Below are positions 29,854-38,425 of a DNA stretch of 40,534 nt, piece by piece (position 1 is the stretch's first letter; each line of letters begins with the position of its first letter). The notes beneath the pieces were generated by a model. The model was not told the origin of the DNA and searched no databases. It saw only the letters and a program-made list of their open reading frames with translations. Source of the stretch: Rhodobacteraceae bacterium CG17_big_fil_post_rev_8_21_14_2_50_63_15 (GTDB taxonomy: Bacteria > Pseudomonadota > Alphaproteobacteria > Rhodobacterales > Rhodobacteraceae); assembly GCA_002783205.1 (NCBI GenBank), contig PFEY01000017.1, positions 1-40,534 of the forward strand. The letters run 5' to 3'. The translations under genes and the position numbers were made by a program.

Positions 29854-31674
29854 TCAGTCCTCCATCGCCTCCAACTCGTCGATCAGCCCCGAGATCATCG
29901 ACAGGCCCTTGTCCCAGAAGGCAGGGTCGGAGGCATCGAGGCCGAAGGGGGCGAGCAGATCCTTGTGGTGCTTGGAGCCGCCTGCCTTGAGCATCTCGAA
30001 ATACTTGTCCTGAAAGCCCTCGGGGTTTTCCTCGTAGACTGCATAGAGCGCGTTCACGAGTCCGTCGCCGAAGGCATAGGCATAAACGTAGAAGGGCGAA
30101 TGGACGAAATGCGGGATATAGGCCCAGAAAGTCTCGTATCCCTCCATGAAGTCGAAGGCGGGCCCGAGGGAGTCGGCTTGTACCGACATCCAGAGGGCGT
30201 TGATGTCCTCGGGGGTGAGTTCGCCCGCGCGGCGTGCGGCGTGCAGTTTGCATTCGAAATCGTAGAACGCGATCTGGCGGACCACGGTGTTGATCATGTC
30301 CTCGACCTTGCCGGCGAGCAGGACCTTGCGTTCGGTCTGCGTCCTGGCCCCCTCCAGCATCCGGCGAAAGGTGAGCATCTCGCCAAAGACGCTGGCGGTT
30401 TCGGCAAGCGTGAGCGGGGTCGAGGCCAGCAATTCGCCCTGGGCGGCGGCGAGGCGCTGGTGCACGCCGTGCCCGAGTTCATGCGCCAGCGTCATCACGT
30501 CGCGCGGTTTGCCGAGATAGTTGAGCATTACATAGGGGTGGACATCGGTGACGGTGGGATGGGCAAAGGCGCCGGGCGCCTTGCCAGGCTTCACGCCCGC
30601 GTCGATCCAGCCCCGCTCGAAGAAGGGCTGCGCCAGATCGGCCATGCGCGCGTCAAAAGCGGCATAGGCGCCCATCACCGTCTCGCGCGCCGCTTCCCAG
30701 TCGACGATGCGGGGGTCCTCCATCGGCAGGGGCGCGTTGCGGTCCCAGATCTGCATCCGCTCAAGGCCGAGCCACTTGCGTTTCAATTCGTAGTAGCGGT
30801 GGGAGAGTTTCGGATAGGCCGCCACGACCGCATTGCGCAGCGCTTCGACCACCTCGGGTTCGACATCGTTGGAGAGGTGGCGCGCCGTCTGGGCTGTCGG
30901 CATCTTGCGCCAGCGGTCGATGACCTCCTTTTCCTTGGCGGTGGTATTGTGGACGCGGGCGAAGATGCGGATATTCTCGCCAAAGACCCTTGCCAGTTCA
31001 TGCGCTGCCGCCTCGCGCTGGCTGCGGTCGGGATCGGTGAGCAGGTTGAGCGTGCTCTCTATGCTCATCGCCTCGCCCGCCACGGTGAATTCGAGCCCGG
31101 CGATGGTTTCGTCAAAGAGGCGTTCCCAGGCGTCGCCGACCACGCCGAGATCGTGCAGGAATCGTTCAAGCTCGTCGGAGAGTTGATAGGGCTTCATCGC
31201 GCGGATGCGGTCGAGCACCGGCTTGTAGCGGGCGAGATCGCTGTCTTGCGCATACATCGCCGTCAGCGCCGCCTCGTCGAGCCGGTTCAGTTCAAGCGAG
31301 AAGAACACCAGTGGCGTGGTGAAATTGGTGACTTTTTCCTGACAGTCGGACATGAACTTCGCCCGCCCGCCGTCGATCGTGAGCTGATAGTAGCGCAGCC
31401 CGGCAAAGGACATGATGCGGCCTGCAATCGTGCTGATCTTCTCGTCGCGCCGCAGGCACTCAACCAGCCCGGCGGCATCGAGGCTGGCCAGTTTTCCCTC
31501 GTAATCGGTGGCGAAACTGGTGCAGGCGGTCTCCAGCCAGGCGAGATCGCGTTTGAGTTCCGGCGCGTCTTCGCCGCTGTAGAGGTCGCTCAGATCCCAG
31601 TCCGGCAGCTTGCCCAGATCCTTGTTGCCTGATGGTGCATTGGCGTCGTGGACGGGGAACGGCAGGTTGAGCAT
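29854..31674 (-). CDS. pepF: Oligoendopeptidase F (M3B zinc metallopeptidase)
   Basis: 606 residues, the normal length for PepF. The zinc motif HELGH lies near residue 398 in TLAHELGHGVHQRLA, with the third ligand glutamate expected in LAETASVFGEMLTF about 28 residues on. The N-terminal part (DLSDLYSGEDAPELKRDLAW) is typical of the family's helical cap. Cytoplasmic cleavage of oligopeptides of about 7-17 residues. The start at 31674 has GAGGTG upstream; the frame is open back to 32022 but that part is antisense to the next gene. Confidence 0.93.
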   Translation of the reverse strand: MLNLPFPVHDANAPSGNKDLGKLPDWDLSDLYSGEDAPELKRDLAWLETACTSFATDYEGKLASLDAAGLVECLRRDEKISTIAGRIMSFAGLRYYQLTIDGGRAKFMSDCQEKVTNFTTPLVFFSLELNRLDEAALTAMYAQDSDLARYKPVLDRIRAMKPYQLSDELERFLHDLGVVGDAWERLFDETIAGLEFTVAGEAMSIESTLNLLTDPDRSQREAAAHELARVFGENIRIFARVHNTTAKEKEVIDRWRKMPTAQTARHLSNDVEPEVVEALRNAVVAAYPKLSHRYYELKRKWLGLERMQIWDRNAPLPMEDPRIVDWEAARETVMGAYAAFDARMADLAQPFFERGWIDAGVKPGKAPGAFAHPTVTDVHPYVMLNYLGKPRDVMTLAHELGHGVHQRLAAAQGELLASTPLTLAETASVFGEMLTFRRMLEGARTQTERKVLLAGKVEDMINTVVRQIAFYDFECKLHAARRAGELTPEDINALWMSVQADSLGPAFDFMEGYETFWAYIPHFVHSPFYVYAYAFGDGLVNALYAVYEENPEGFQDKYFEMLKAGGSKHHKDLLAPFGLDASDPAFWDKGLSMISGLIDELEAMED

Positions 31675-31801
31675 TGTGGCACCTCGGGTTGTGGATTTGC
31701 CCAGACATAGGCTGGAGGGGCGCGGGCCACAAGGGTCGGAGCGCTTGCCATTTCCGTGGCGCTGGCTAGGGTGGGCAAGTTGTTCGGGGAGGTTATCGGC
31801 G

Positions 31802-32632
31802 ATGCGATTTGTGAGATATGGTGCCGCTGGCGCGGAGCGGCCGGGCGTTCTCGATGCCGCCGGGCGGCTGCGTGATCTGGCGGGCATCCTGCCCGATCTG
31901 GCGGGGGCGGTGCTGGGCGATCTGCCGCGCCCTGATCCCGAGAGCCTGCCGCTGGTCGACGGCGCGCCGCGGCTGGGGCCGCCGGTGGCGCAGGTCGGCA
32001 AGCTGATCTGCATCGGGCTCAACTATTCCGATCATGCCGCCGAAGTCGGGGTCGCGCCGCCAAAGGAACCGGTGGTGTTTCTCAAGGCGACTTCGGCGAT
32101 CACCGGCCCGCATGATCCGGTCAGTTTGCCGCGCGGCGCGCAGAAGGGCGATTGGGAGGTGGAACTGGGCGTGGTGATCGGGCGGCGCGCCAAATATGTC
32201 AGCCCGGCGCAGGCGCTCGATCATGTCGCGGGCTACATGATCGTCAATGACGTGTCGGAGCGCGCCTTTCAGCTGGAGCGGTCGGGGCAATGGACCAAGG
32301 GCAAGAGCTGTGACAGCTTCGCGCCGATGGGGCCCTGGCTGGTGACGCCGGACGAGTTGGGCGATGTGCAGGCGCTTGACCTGACGCTCGATCTCAATGG
32401 CGCTCGGATGCAGAGCGGCAATACGCGGCGGATGATCTTTGCCGTGGCCGAGATCGTCGCCTATCTCAGCACACTGATGACGCTCGAGCCGGGGGACGTG
32501 ATCGCTACCGGCACGCCGCCGGGTGTCGGCATGGGGCGCAAGCCGCCGCGCTATCTGGTCGAGGGGGATGAGATGGTGTTGCGGATCAGCGGGCTTGGGG
32601 AACAGCGCTCGGTGGTGGTGCGGGACGCTTGA
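31802..32632 (+). CDS. Fumarylacetoacetate hydrolase (FAH) family protein
   Basis: 276 residues. A short N-terminal lid domain (MRFVRYGAAGAERPGVLD) precedes the FAH core from about 65: GKLICIGLNYSDHAAEVG, metal ligands in DWEVELGVVIGRRA (two glutamates) and IVNDVSER (aspartate), and the closing GDVIATGTPPGVGMG. Members hydrolyse or decarboxylate 2,4-dioxo acids; this size class includes 2,4-diketo-3-deoxy-sugar-acid hydrolases and 2-hydroxyhepta-2,4-diene-1,7-dioate isomerases. No pathway partners are nearby, so the substrate is open. GGGGAGG lies 9 nt before the ATG. Its 3' end overlaps the convergent lipase gene by 47 bp. Confidence 0.88.
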   Translation: MRFVRYGAAGAERPGVLDAAGRLRDLAGILPDLAGAVLGDLPRPDPESLPLVDGAPRLGPPVAQVGKLICIGLNYSDHAAEVGVAPPKEPVVFLKATSAITGPHDPVSLPRGAQKGDWEVELGVVIGRRAKYVSPAQALDHVAGYMIVNDVSERAFQLERSGQWTKGKSCDSFAPMGPWLVTPDELGDVQALDLTLDLNGARMQSGNTRRMIFAVAEIVAYLSTLMTLEPGDVIATGTPPGVGMGRKPPRYLVEGDEMVLRISGLGEQRSVVVRDA

Positions 32633-33575
32633 CCGCCGCCTGTGCGGACTGGCCAAAGAAGGCGCAGAGCATCCTGAAAAGGCGGGCGCGCGTTTCGGGC
32701 GTGTCCATCAGCGTCTCATGCCGCCCGCCCTCTACGATTTCCAGATGACCGCTGGGCCAATGTGCCATGCGGTCTCGCACGCGCGGCACATCGACAATCT
32801 GCTCATCGCTGCCAAGAATGGTCAGGCAGGGCAGGCTGGGAGAAGGGCGACACGAGAGGTCTAGAGTTTCCCTGAGGGCTTCGTAGAGCCAGCGCAGGCT
32901 GGGGCCGCCGAGGCCCAGTTCGGGATGGGCGGTCAACTGCCGCGCCATGTAGTCATACATCTCGCGGTCATTGGTCAGCTTGTTGGTCGCAAAGGGCTCG
33001 GCCAGAACGTAATGCTCCGCGGTGGTGCCGGGGGTGTAGAGATGGCTCATGCCCAATTGTCGGCTACCCCAGGACATCGACCACGCGATGGGGCGCAGGG
33101 CCTGGGCCATCTGGATGCCCCACATTGGACTGGAAAAGGCGCAGCTCTGCACATCGAGCCCCTGCATCACCGCGCGCAGCCCGATCCCGCCCCCCATCGA
33201 ATGCGCCAGCAGGTGCCAGGGACGCGGCAGGTCGAGGCGCCGCGCCGCATCCGCCATTGTTGTGACGTCGATCTGGTAATCTCTGAAATGATGGACATGG
33301 CCGGACATCGGATCGCCCGTCATGCGGTCCGAGAGGCCCTGGCCGCGCCAATCGATGACCAGGGTCGCATAGCCGCAGGCGGCAAGATTCCCCGCCGCGC
33401 GACCATATTTTTCGATGTATTCGGTGCGACCGGGAAACAGCAGCACGGTGCCGTTCGGCCCTTCGCGGTTCCAAGCGCCAAGTCGCAGACGCACGCCATC
33501 GGCGGAGGTCAGCCACCAAGCCGCACCGCCCTCGGGCCCTTGGGCCACATCGTCAAAGAACGGCGCCGCGTGCAT
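32586..33575 (-). CDS. Alpha/beta hydrolase, PldB-like lysophospholipase/monoacylglycerol lipase
   Basis: 329 residues. LLFPGRTEYIEKYGRAAGNLAACGY and VIDWRGQGLSDR mark the PldB/serine-aminopeptidase S33 group. The catalytic Ser lies in LLAHSMGGGIGLRA, the Asp probably in ILGSDEQIVD, and the His in VEGGRHETLMD. No signal peptide, so cytoplasmic or membrane-associated. The ATG overlaps the SCP2 gene stop by one base (TGATG), so the two are co-translated, which suggests a joint role with lipid substrates. The C-terminal about 20 residues are Pro/Ala-rich and unconserved, encoded in the part that overlaps the FAH-family gene. Confidence 0.87.
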   Translation of the reverse strand: MHAAPFFDDVAQGPEGGAAWWLTSADGVRLRLGAWNREGPNGTVLLFPGRTEYIEKYGRAAGNLAACGYATLVIDWRGQGLSDRMTGDPMSGHVHHFRDYQIDVTTMADAARRLDLPRPWHLLAHSMGGGIGLRAVMQGLDVQSCAFSSPMWGIQMAQALRPIAWSMSWGSRQLGMSHLYTPGTTAEHYVLAEPFATNKLTNDREMYDYMARQLTAHPELGLGGPSLRWLYEALRETLDLSCRPSPSLPCLTILGSDEQIVDVPRVRDRMAHWPSGHLEIVEGGRHETLMDTPETRARLFRMLCAFFGQSAQAAVKRPAPPPSAVPQAR

Positions 33576-33865
33576 CAGGCCAGAACGCTGCCCAGCTTTA
33601 TCGCTAGGCCCATGTCGCCATCGACGCTGAGGCGGCCCGACATGAAGGCAGCGGTGGCATCGAGATCGCCCCTCAGGATCGATTCGAAGGTTTCGGCATC
33701 GGCGCTGAGTGTCACGTCGGCCTCGTCGTCGGCGGCGCGCGCGCCGTCCCGGTCGATCACGATCGCCCCTTCCTCCGCGATCACGAATTTCGCGATGCCG
33801 TCAAAGCCGTCGCTGCCCATCTTGTCATTGAGGGCCTTCACGGCGGCTGAAATCACGTCGCTCAT
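33575..33865 (-). CDS. SCP2 sterol/lipid-binding domain protein
   Basis: 96 residues, a complete single SCP2 domain: DGIAKFVIAEEGAIVIDRDG, ADVTLSADAETFESILRGDLD and AAFMSGRLSVDGDMGLAIKL. Such small proteins bind hydrophobic ligands (fatty acids, acyl-CoA) in a beta-sheet pocket. It is coupled by a TGATG overlap to the lipase-like gene, so it may present or sequester acyl chains for it; this is inferred. Confidence 0.9.
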   Translation of the reverse strand: MSDVISAAVKALNDKMGSDGFDGIAKFVIAEEGAIVIDRDGARAADDEADVTLSADAETFESILRGDLDATAAFMSGRLSVDGDMGLAIKLGSVLA

Positions 33866-33936
33866 CTGCGCTTCCTTTCACAATTACGATGGCGGGGCTT
33901 TGCTTCCCGACATTCTGCGTTACACTCCTTTGCGTT

Positions 33937-34500
33937 ATGGGTGCAGCAGGTCTCAATCTCAACCGTATCGTCGCGGCAGTTCTGGCGATAGTGATGTTTT
34001 CATTACCCGTTGCGGCCGCTGACGCGGCGCGGCTCGATGATCTCTTTGCGCAGTTGTCTGAGGCCGATCCTGCGCAGGCGCGGCGGGTCGCCGCCGATAT
34101 CGAACTCGAACTCGCGAAATCCGGGTCGCCGGCGATGGATCTGCTGCTGCGGCGCGGTGAAGATGCCCTTGAGGCGGGCGATGTCGGCATGGCGATCGAA
34201 CATCTGAGCGCGCTCATCGACCATGCGCCGGGCTTCGCCGAAGCCTGGCATCTGCGCTCGGTCGGGTATTTCCAACAGGGGCGCTATGGCTTGGCGCTGG
34301 CCGATATCGAGCGGGCGCTGGCGCTGGAACCGCGCCATTACAATGCGATATACGGTCTCGGCGTGCTGCTTGAAGAGACAGGTCAGACAGACCTTGCAAA
34401 GGCCGCCTTTTTGCGCGCCCTGACTATACATCCTCATCATGAGGAAGTAACCAGCGCGCTGGAACGGGTCGAACGCGCCTTGGGCGGCAAGGATCTCTGA
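33937..34500 (+). CDS. Tetratricopeptide-repeat protein, exported
   Basis: 187 residues from ATG 33937, which gives a clean signal peptide (LNRIVAAVLAIVMFSLPVAAADA); ATG 33889 would add 16 residues ahead of it. Neither start has a strong ribosome-binding site. Three or so TPR units follow (about 60-175), for example AEAWHLRSVGYFQQGRYGLALADIERALALEP and YNAIYGLGVLLEETGQTDLAKAAFLRALTIHP. It is probably a periplasmic protein-protein interaction module; partner unknown. It precedes the helicase gene by 21 bp and may share its transcript. Confidence 0.8.
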   Translation: MGAAGLNLNRIVAAVLAIVMFSLPVAAADAARLDDLFAQLSEADPAQARRVAADIELELAKSGSPAMDLLLRRGEDALEAGDVGMAIEHLSALIDHAPGFAEAWHLRSVGYFQQGRYGLALADIERALALEPRHYNAIYGLGVLLEETGQTDLAKAAFLRALTIHPHHEEVTSALERVERALGGKDL

Positions 34501-34521
34501 ACACGACAGGAAAGATCACGG

Positions 34522-37332
34522 ATGTCTGATCAGTCAAGAACCCTCGCGGTTCTGGGCCCGACCAATACCGGCAAGACGCACTATGCGATCGAGCGAATGC
34601 TGGGATATCGCACCGGGATTATCGGCCTGCCGCTGCGTCTGCTGGCGCGCGAGGTCTATGACAAGATCGTCGCGGTGCGCGGTCCCTCGGTGGTGGCGCT
34701 GGTCACGGGCGAGGAGCGGATTGTCCCGGAACGTGCGCAATACTGGGTTTGCACCGTCGAGGCGATGCCCGAGGGGATGGGCGCGGATTTCGTGGCGGTG
34801 GACGAGATCCAGCTTTGCGCCGACCCGGAGCGCGGGCATGTCTTCACCGACCGTCTGCTCAGGATGCGGGGCCTGCGCGAGACGCAGTTTCTGGGCAGTC
34901 ATACGATGCGCGGTGTGATCGCGACGCTGGTGCCGGGGGTAGAGTTTCTGAGCCGTGCGCGGATGTCAAAGCTGAGTTACATCGGGCCGAAGAAGATCGC
35001 CAAGATGCCCCCCCGCAGCGCCATTGTCGGCTTCTCGGTCGAAAACGTCTATGCGATCGCCGAATTGCTGCGCCGTCAGAAAGGTGGCGCGGCGGTGGTG
35101 ATGGGGGCGCTCAGCCCGCGCACCCGCAATGCTCAGGTCGATCTCTACCAGAACGGCGATGTCGATTATCTGGTGGCGACGGATGCTATCGGCATGGGGC
35201 TGAACCTTGATATCAATCACGTGGCGTTCTCGTCGCTGACCAAGTTCGACGGGCGCAGGATGCGGCACTTGCAACCCAACGAGTTGGGTCAGATCGCAGG
35301 CCGCGCCGGGCGGGGGATGAGCGATGGCACGTTTGGCATCACCGGCGAGGCCCCCGATCTGGAGCCCGATCTGGCGGAGGCGATCATGGAGCATCGCTTT
35401 GCCCCGATCCGCAAGCTGGAATGGCGCAACGCGCAACTGTCCTTCGGCTCGACCGGCGCGCTGATCGCCACGCTCGAGTCGCGGCCCGAGCAGGACGTGC
35501 TGGTGCGGGCGCGGGAGGCCGACGACCTCATGGCGCTCAGGACGCTGGCAGACCTGCCCGATGTGGCGCGCCGCGCTACGGATGCGCGCGCGGTGCGGCT
35601 CTTGTGGGATGTCTGCCGGATTCCCGATTTCCGTGGCATCAGTGCCGCCGAACATGCAAGTCTCCTTGAGAAGATCTACTGTGATCTGGTGGAGTTGGGC
35701 CGCGTCCCCGACGACTGGCTGGCCGGGCAGGTCCGACGCATCGACCGCACCGATGGCGACATCGACACGCTGTCCAGGCGTCTGGCCCATATCCGGACCT
35801 GGACCTATGTGGCGCAGCGAAAAGGCTGGGTGGATGACGAAAACCATTGGCGGGGCGCGACGCGCGCGGTAGAAGATCGCCTGTCGGACGCGTTGCATGG
35901 GGCGCTGACCCAGAGATTTGTGGACCGGCGCACATCCGTGCTCTTGCGCCGGCTCAAGCAGAAGGAGGCCATGGTGGCCGAGGTAAACGACACAGGTGAC
36001 GTGACCGTCGAGGGTGAATTCATCGGACGGCTCTCGGGATTCCGGTTTGTTCAGGACAAGGCGACGGCGGGCACCGAGGCGCGCACCTTGCAGCAGGCGA
36101 GTTTGCAGGCGCTTGCGCCGCATTTCCATCTCAAGGCAGATCGATTTTACAACGCCCCTGATACCGAGATCGACTTTACCGAACAGGGCGGGCTGTTGTG
36201 GGGCAAGGAGGCGGTGGGCAAGCTCACGGTCGGGGCGGATGCGCTCAAGCCGCAGGTGGTGGCATTTGTCGATGACGAAGCGGGCCCGGATGTGGCCGCC
36301 AAGGTGCAGCGCCGGTTGCAGCATTTCATCGACCGCAAGATCGCGACGCTGTTTGAGCCGCTCCTGAACATTCAGCGCGACGAGGCGCTTGGCGGTCTGG
36401 CACGCGGTTTTGGTTTTCGCCTGGTCGAAGGGTTTGGCATCCTGCCGCGAAGCGAGATCGCCGACGCGGTCAAGGCTCTCGATCAGGACGCGCGCGGCGC
36501 GTTGCGCAAGCATGGCATCCGCTTCGGACAGTTCACGGTGTTTCTGCCGCTCTTGCTGAAACCCGCCCCGACCCGTCTGCGGCTGGTGCTCTGGTCGCTG
36601 ATGAGCGGGCTGGAGGAGTTTCCCGAGGCGCCGCCGCCGGGGATGGTAACAGTTCCCGGCAACGAACATGCCCCCAAGGGCTATTTCACCATGGCGGGCT
36701 ATCGCGCTGCCGGTGAGCGGGCGATTCGGATCGACATGCTGGAGCGCCTCGCAGACATGCTGCGCAGCGAGGACACGCGCGCCGGGTTCGAGGCCAAGCC
36801 GGACATGCTGTCGATCACCGGCATGACCCTTGAACAATTTGCGGGGCTGATGCAGGGCCTGGGCTACAAGGCCGAGCGGGGCGAACGCGAAAAGGTCAAG
36901 CCGGTGGATCAGGCTGTTGCTGCGGCGCCCGATGTCGGGGTATCTGGTCACGATGAGGGCGAGATGCCGACGGCGGCAGAGGCCGAGATTGTCGCCGAAC
37001 AGCCTGAAAACCCCGCCGAGGAGTCGACCCCCGCAGAGATGCCCGACATGGCCGCCCGCGAGATCGAGGTGTTCTATACCTTCACCTGGGCGCCGCGGCC
37101 AAATCGTGCCCGCAATGAGCATCCGAGCCAAGGCGCGCGCAAGGATCAGGATAAATCCGGCAAGTTCGCCAGGACCGCGAAGCCGAGGAGCAAGCCGAAC
37201 AAGGGCAAGCCGCGCGAGACGCAGGAGGAGCCGAAGGCCAAGGCCTTCAGTGCGCGGCCCGAGAGGAAGGACCGGATTGATCCCGACAATCCCTTTGCTG
37301 CCGCCCTTATGGGGTTGAGAATCAAGAGCTGA
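34522..37332 (+). CDS. SUV3-like DEAD/DExH RNA helicase
   Basis: 936 residues. The N-terminal helicase core has Walker A GPTNTGKT (12-19), DEIQ (94-97), and motif VI QIAGRAGRG, with IGMGLNLDI and SSLTKFDGR in the C-terminal RecA domain. This motif set belongs to the SUV3 group, the mitochondrial degradosome helicase whose bacterial relatives are found in alphaproteobacteria. A central accessory part (about 330-760) is followed by an acidic stretch and then a strongly basic, low-complexity tail (about 855-925) likely to be disordered and to bind RNA. AGGAAAG precedes the ATG. It lies directly upstream of the S4 protein gene (2-bp gap). Confidence 0.9.
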   Translation: MSDQSRTLAVLGPTNTGKTHYAIERMLGYRTGIIGLPLRLLAREVYDKIVAVRGPSVVALVTGEERIVPERAQYWVCTVEAMPEGMGADFVAVDEIQLCADPERGHVFTDRLLRMRGLRETQFLGSHTMRGVIATLVPGVEFLSRARMSKLSYIGPKKIAKMPPRSAIVGFSVENVYAIAELLRRQKGGAAVVMGALSPRTRNAQVDLYQNGDVDYLVATDAIGMGLNLDINHVAFSSLTKFDGRRMRHLQPNELGQIAGRAGRGMSDGTFGITGEAPDLEPDLAEAIMEHRFAPIRKLEWRNAQLSFGSTGALIATLESRPEQDVLVRAREADDLMALRTLADLPDVARRATDARAVRLLWDVCRIPDFRGISAAEHASLLEKIYCDLVELGRVPDDWLAGQVRRIDRTDGDIDTLSRRLAHIRTWTYVAQRKGWVDDENHWRGATRAVEDRLSDALHGALTQRFVDRRTSVLLRRLKQKEAMVAEVNDTGDVTVEGEFIGRLSGFRFVQDKATAGTEARTLQQASLQALAPHFHLKADRFYNAPDTEIDFTEQGGLLWGKEAVGKLTVGADALKPQVVAFVDDEAGPDVAAKVQRRLQHFIDRKIATLFEPLLNIQRDEALGGLARGFGFRLVEGFGILPRSEIADAVKALDQDARGALRKHGIRFGQFTVFLPLLLKPAPTRLRLVLWSLMSGLEEFPEAPPPGMVTVPGNEHAPKGYFTMAGYRAAGERAIRIDMLERLADMLRSEDTRAGFEAKPDMLSITGMTLEQFAGLMQGLGYKAERGEREKVKPVDQAVAAAPDVGVSGHDEGEMPTAAEAEIVAEQPENPAEESTPAEMPDMAAREIEVFYTFTWAPRPNRARNEHPSQGARKDQDKSGKFARTAKPRSKPNKGKPRETQEEPKAKAFSARPERKDRIDPDNPFAAALMGLRIKS

Positions 37333-37334
37333 TC

Positions 37335-37715
37335 TTGACCGCTCCCGACGCCAGGATCCGGCTCGACAAATGGCTCTGGCAGGTGCGGTTTTTCAAGACC
37401 CGCTCGCTGGCTTCAAGGGAGGTGGCGGCGGGGCATGTGCGGTTGAACGGCGTGCGCACGGTCAAACCGGCACAAAGGGTCAGTGTGAATGACATTCTGA
37501 CCTTGGTGCAAGACTCGCAGGTGCGGGTAGTGCGGATCGTGGGTCTGGGCACGCGGCGCGGTCCGGCCGACGAGGCGCAGGCGCTCTATGACGATCTCAC
37601 CATCCTGACGCCGCAGGACAATATTCCTGCGGCGCCGAAATATGAGGGAAAAGGGCGCCCGACCAAGCGCGACCGCCGCAAACTCGATCTCGATGGGCCG
37701 GGGACGCTTGAATGA
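37335..37715 (+). CDS. hslR: S4-domain RNA-binding protein (Hsp15/HslR family)
   Basis: 126 residues starting at TTG 37335, 2 bp after the helicase stop. The S4 domain occupies residues 8-70 (RIRLDKWLWQVRFFKTRSLA, then GHVRLNGVRTVKPAQRVSVND). The C-terminus is basic (GKGRPTKRDRRKLD). E. coli Hsp15 rescues stalled 50S-peptidyl-tRNA complexes after heat shock; the alphaproteobacterial relatives are less studied. Coupling to an RNA helicase gene points to RNA metabolism. Confidence 0.85.
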   Translation: MTAPDARIRLDKWLWQVRFFKTRSLASREVAAGHVRLNGVRTVKPAQRVSVNDILTLVQDSQVRVVRIVGLGTRRGPADEAQALYDDLTILTPQDNIPAAPKYEGKGRPTKRDRRKLDLDGPGTLE

Positions 37716-37767
37716 TCCGCATCACTGATCTAGGTGGTGATCAAAATGGAACGCGAAAGAGACGGCC

Positions 37768-38106
37768 ATGACCTACATTGTCAACGACAATTGCATCGCC
37801 TGCAAGTATACCGATTGTGTCGAGGTGTGCCCGGTAGATTGTTTCTACGAGGGAGAAAACATGCTGGTCATTCATCCCGATGAATGCATCGATTGCGGTG
37901 TGTGCGAACCGGAATGTCCCGCTGATGCCATCCGACCCGATACCGAGCCGGATATGGAAAAATGGGTCGAGTTCAACCGCAAGTATTCCGAGATGTGGCC
38001 GGTGATCATCACCAAGAAAGACCCGCTGCCCGAGGCCGAGGAGCGTGATGGCGAGACCGGCAAGCTGGAGAAGTATTTTTCCGAGGCGCCCGGCGAGGGC
38101 GGCTGA
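37768..38106 (+). CDS. fdxA: 7Fe ferredoxin FdxA ([3Fe-4S][4Fe-4S])
   Basis: 112 residues. Cysteines at 9, 17, 21, 25, 40, 43, 46 and 50, plus Cys12, match the Azotobacter FdI pattern: 9, 17 and 50 for the 3Fe cluster and 21, 40, 43, 46 for the 4Fe cluster. The C-terminal extension with [18 protein letters not shown] is diagnostic for FdxA. It is a cytoplasmic electron carrier, often redox-responsive. The fdxA-carD order after the helicase is a conserved alphaproteobacterial neighbourhood. A weak inverted repeat ATCAC...GTGAT lies upstream at 37721-37741. Confidence 0.95.
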   Translation: MTYIVNDNCIACKYTDCVEVCPVDCFYEGENMLVIHPDECIDCGVCEPECPADAIRPDTEPDMEKWVEFNRKYSEMWPVIITKKDPLPEAEERDGETGKLEKYFSEAPGEGG

Positions 38107-38425
38107 TACGGCCAGAGAACAAAACCGATTCGTTCAGTTTTTATTGGCACGTGGCCCCTGGATTGCACCGCATCGCAAATCTGTGAACGATTTTGGCTGT
38201 TTGTTTCAATTGCAGTTCAATGAGTATTCAAACAGCGGCCTTTCCTGATGCCAATTTTTGTGATATAGTTTTGTTACAAAAGATGAAAAAAGCTGCACCT
38301 CCTTCACCCTGCGAATCCGCTCGGTAGAGAGATTTTGCGCAAGATAATACAGATACCGTGGACCAAATGGCCCCTGGCTGCTGTTTTTGTGTGTGCAAGC
38401 TGTAAGCCCTGCGAGGAAGACCTGA
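38107..38425. other. 319-bp AT-rich leader region of carD
   Basis: No gene is recognisable. Seen here: an extended -10-like TGATATAGT with a 13-bp palindrome (38261-38281), an anti-Shine-Dalgarno-like CACCTCCTTC (38296-38305), and a 10-bp direct repeat TGGCCCCTGG at 38152-38161 and 38368-38377. It is markedly richer in A+T than the flanking genes. Confidence 0.6.
38261..38281 (+). promoter_or_regulatory. Candidate carD promoter with palindrome
   Basis: TGATATAGT (extended -10, TATAGT at 38264-38269) runs into the perfect palindrome TTTTGT-T-ACAAAA at 38269-38281. No good -35 box. Transcription from here would give a 5' leader of about 150 nt. Confidence 0.35.

Noticed and set aside
34966-37131. 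721-residue open frame antisense to the helicase gene
   Set aside because: A shadow frame caused by high GC at third positions; the translation is rich in His, Arg and Gln with no domain. The same holds for other long antisense frames such as 22566-24236 and 2123-3652.
37721-37741. Inverted repeat ATCAC...GTGAT upstream of fdxA as an operator
   Set aside because: Arms of only 5 bp around an 11-bp spacer; too weak to call without comparison.
38152-38377. Direct repeat TGGCCCCTGG at 38152-38161 and 38368-38377
   Set aside because: Only 10 bp and 216 bp apart, with no other shared sequence; may be chance.
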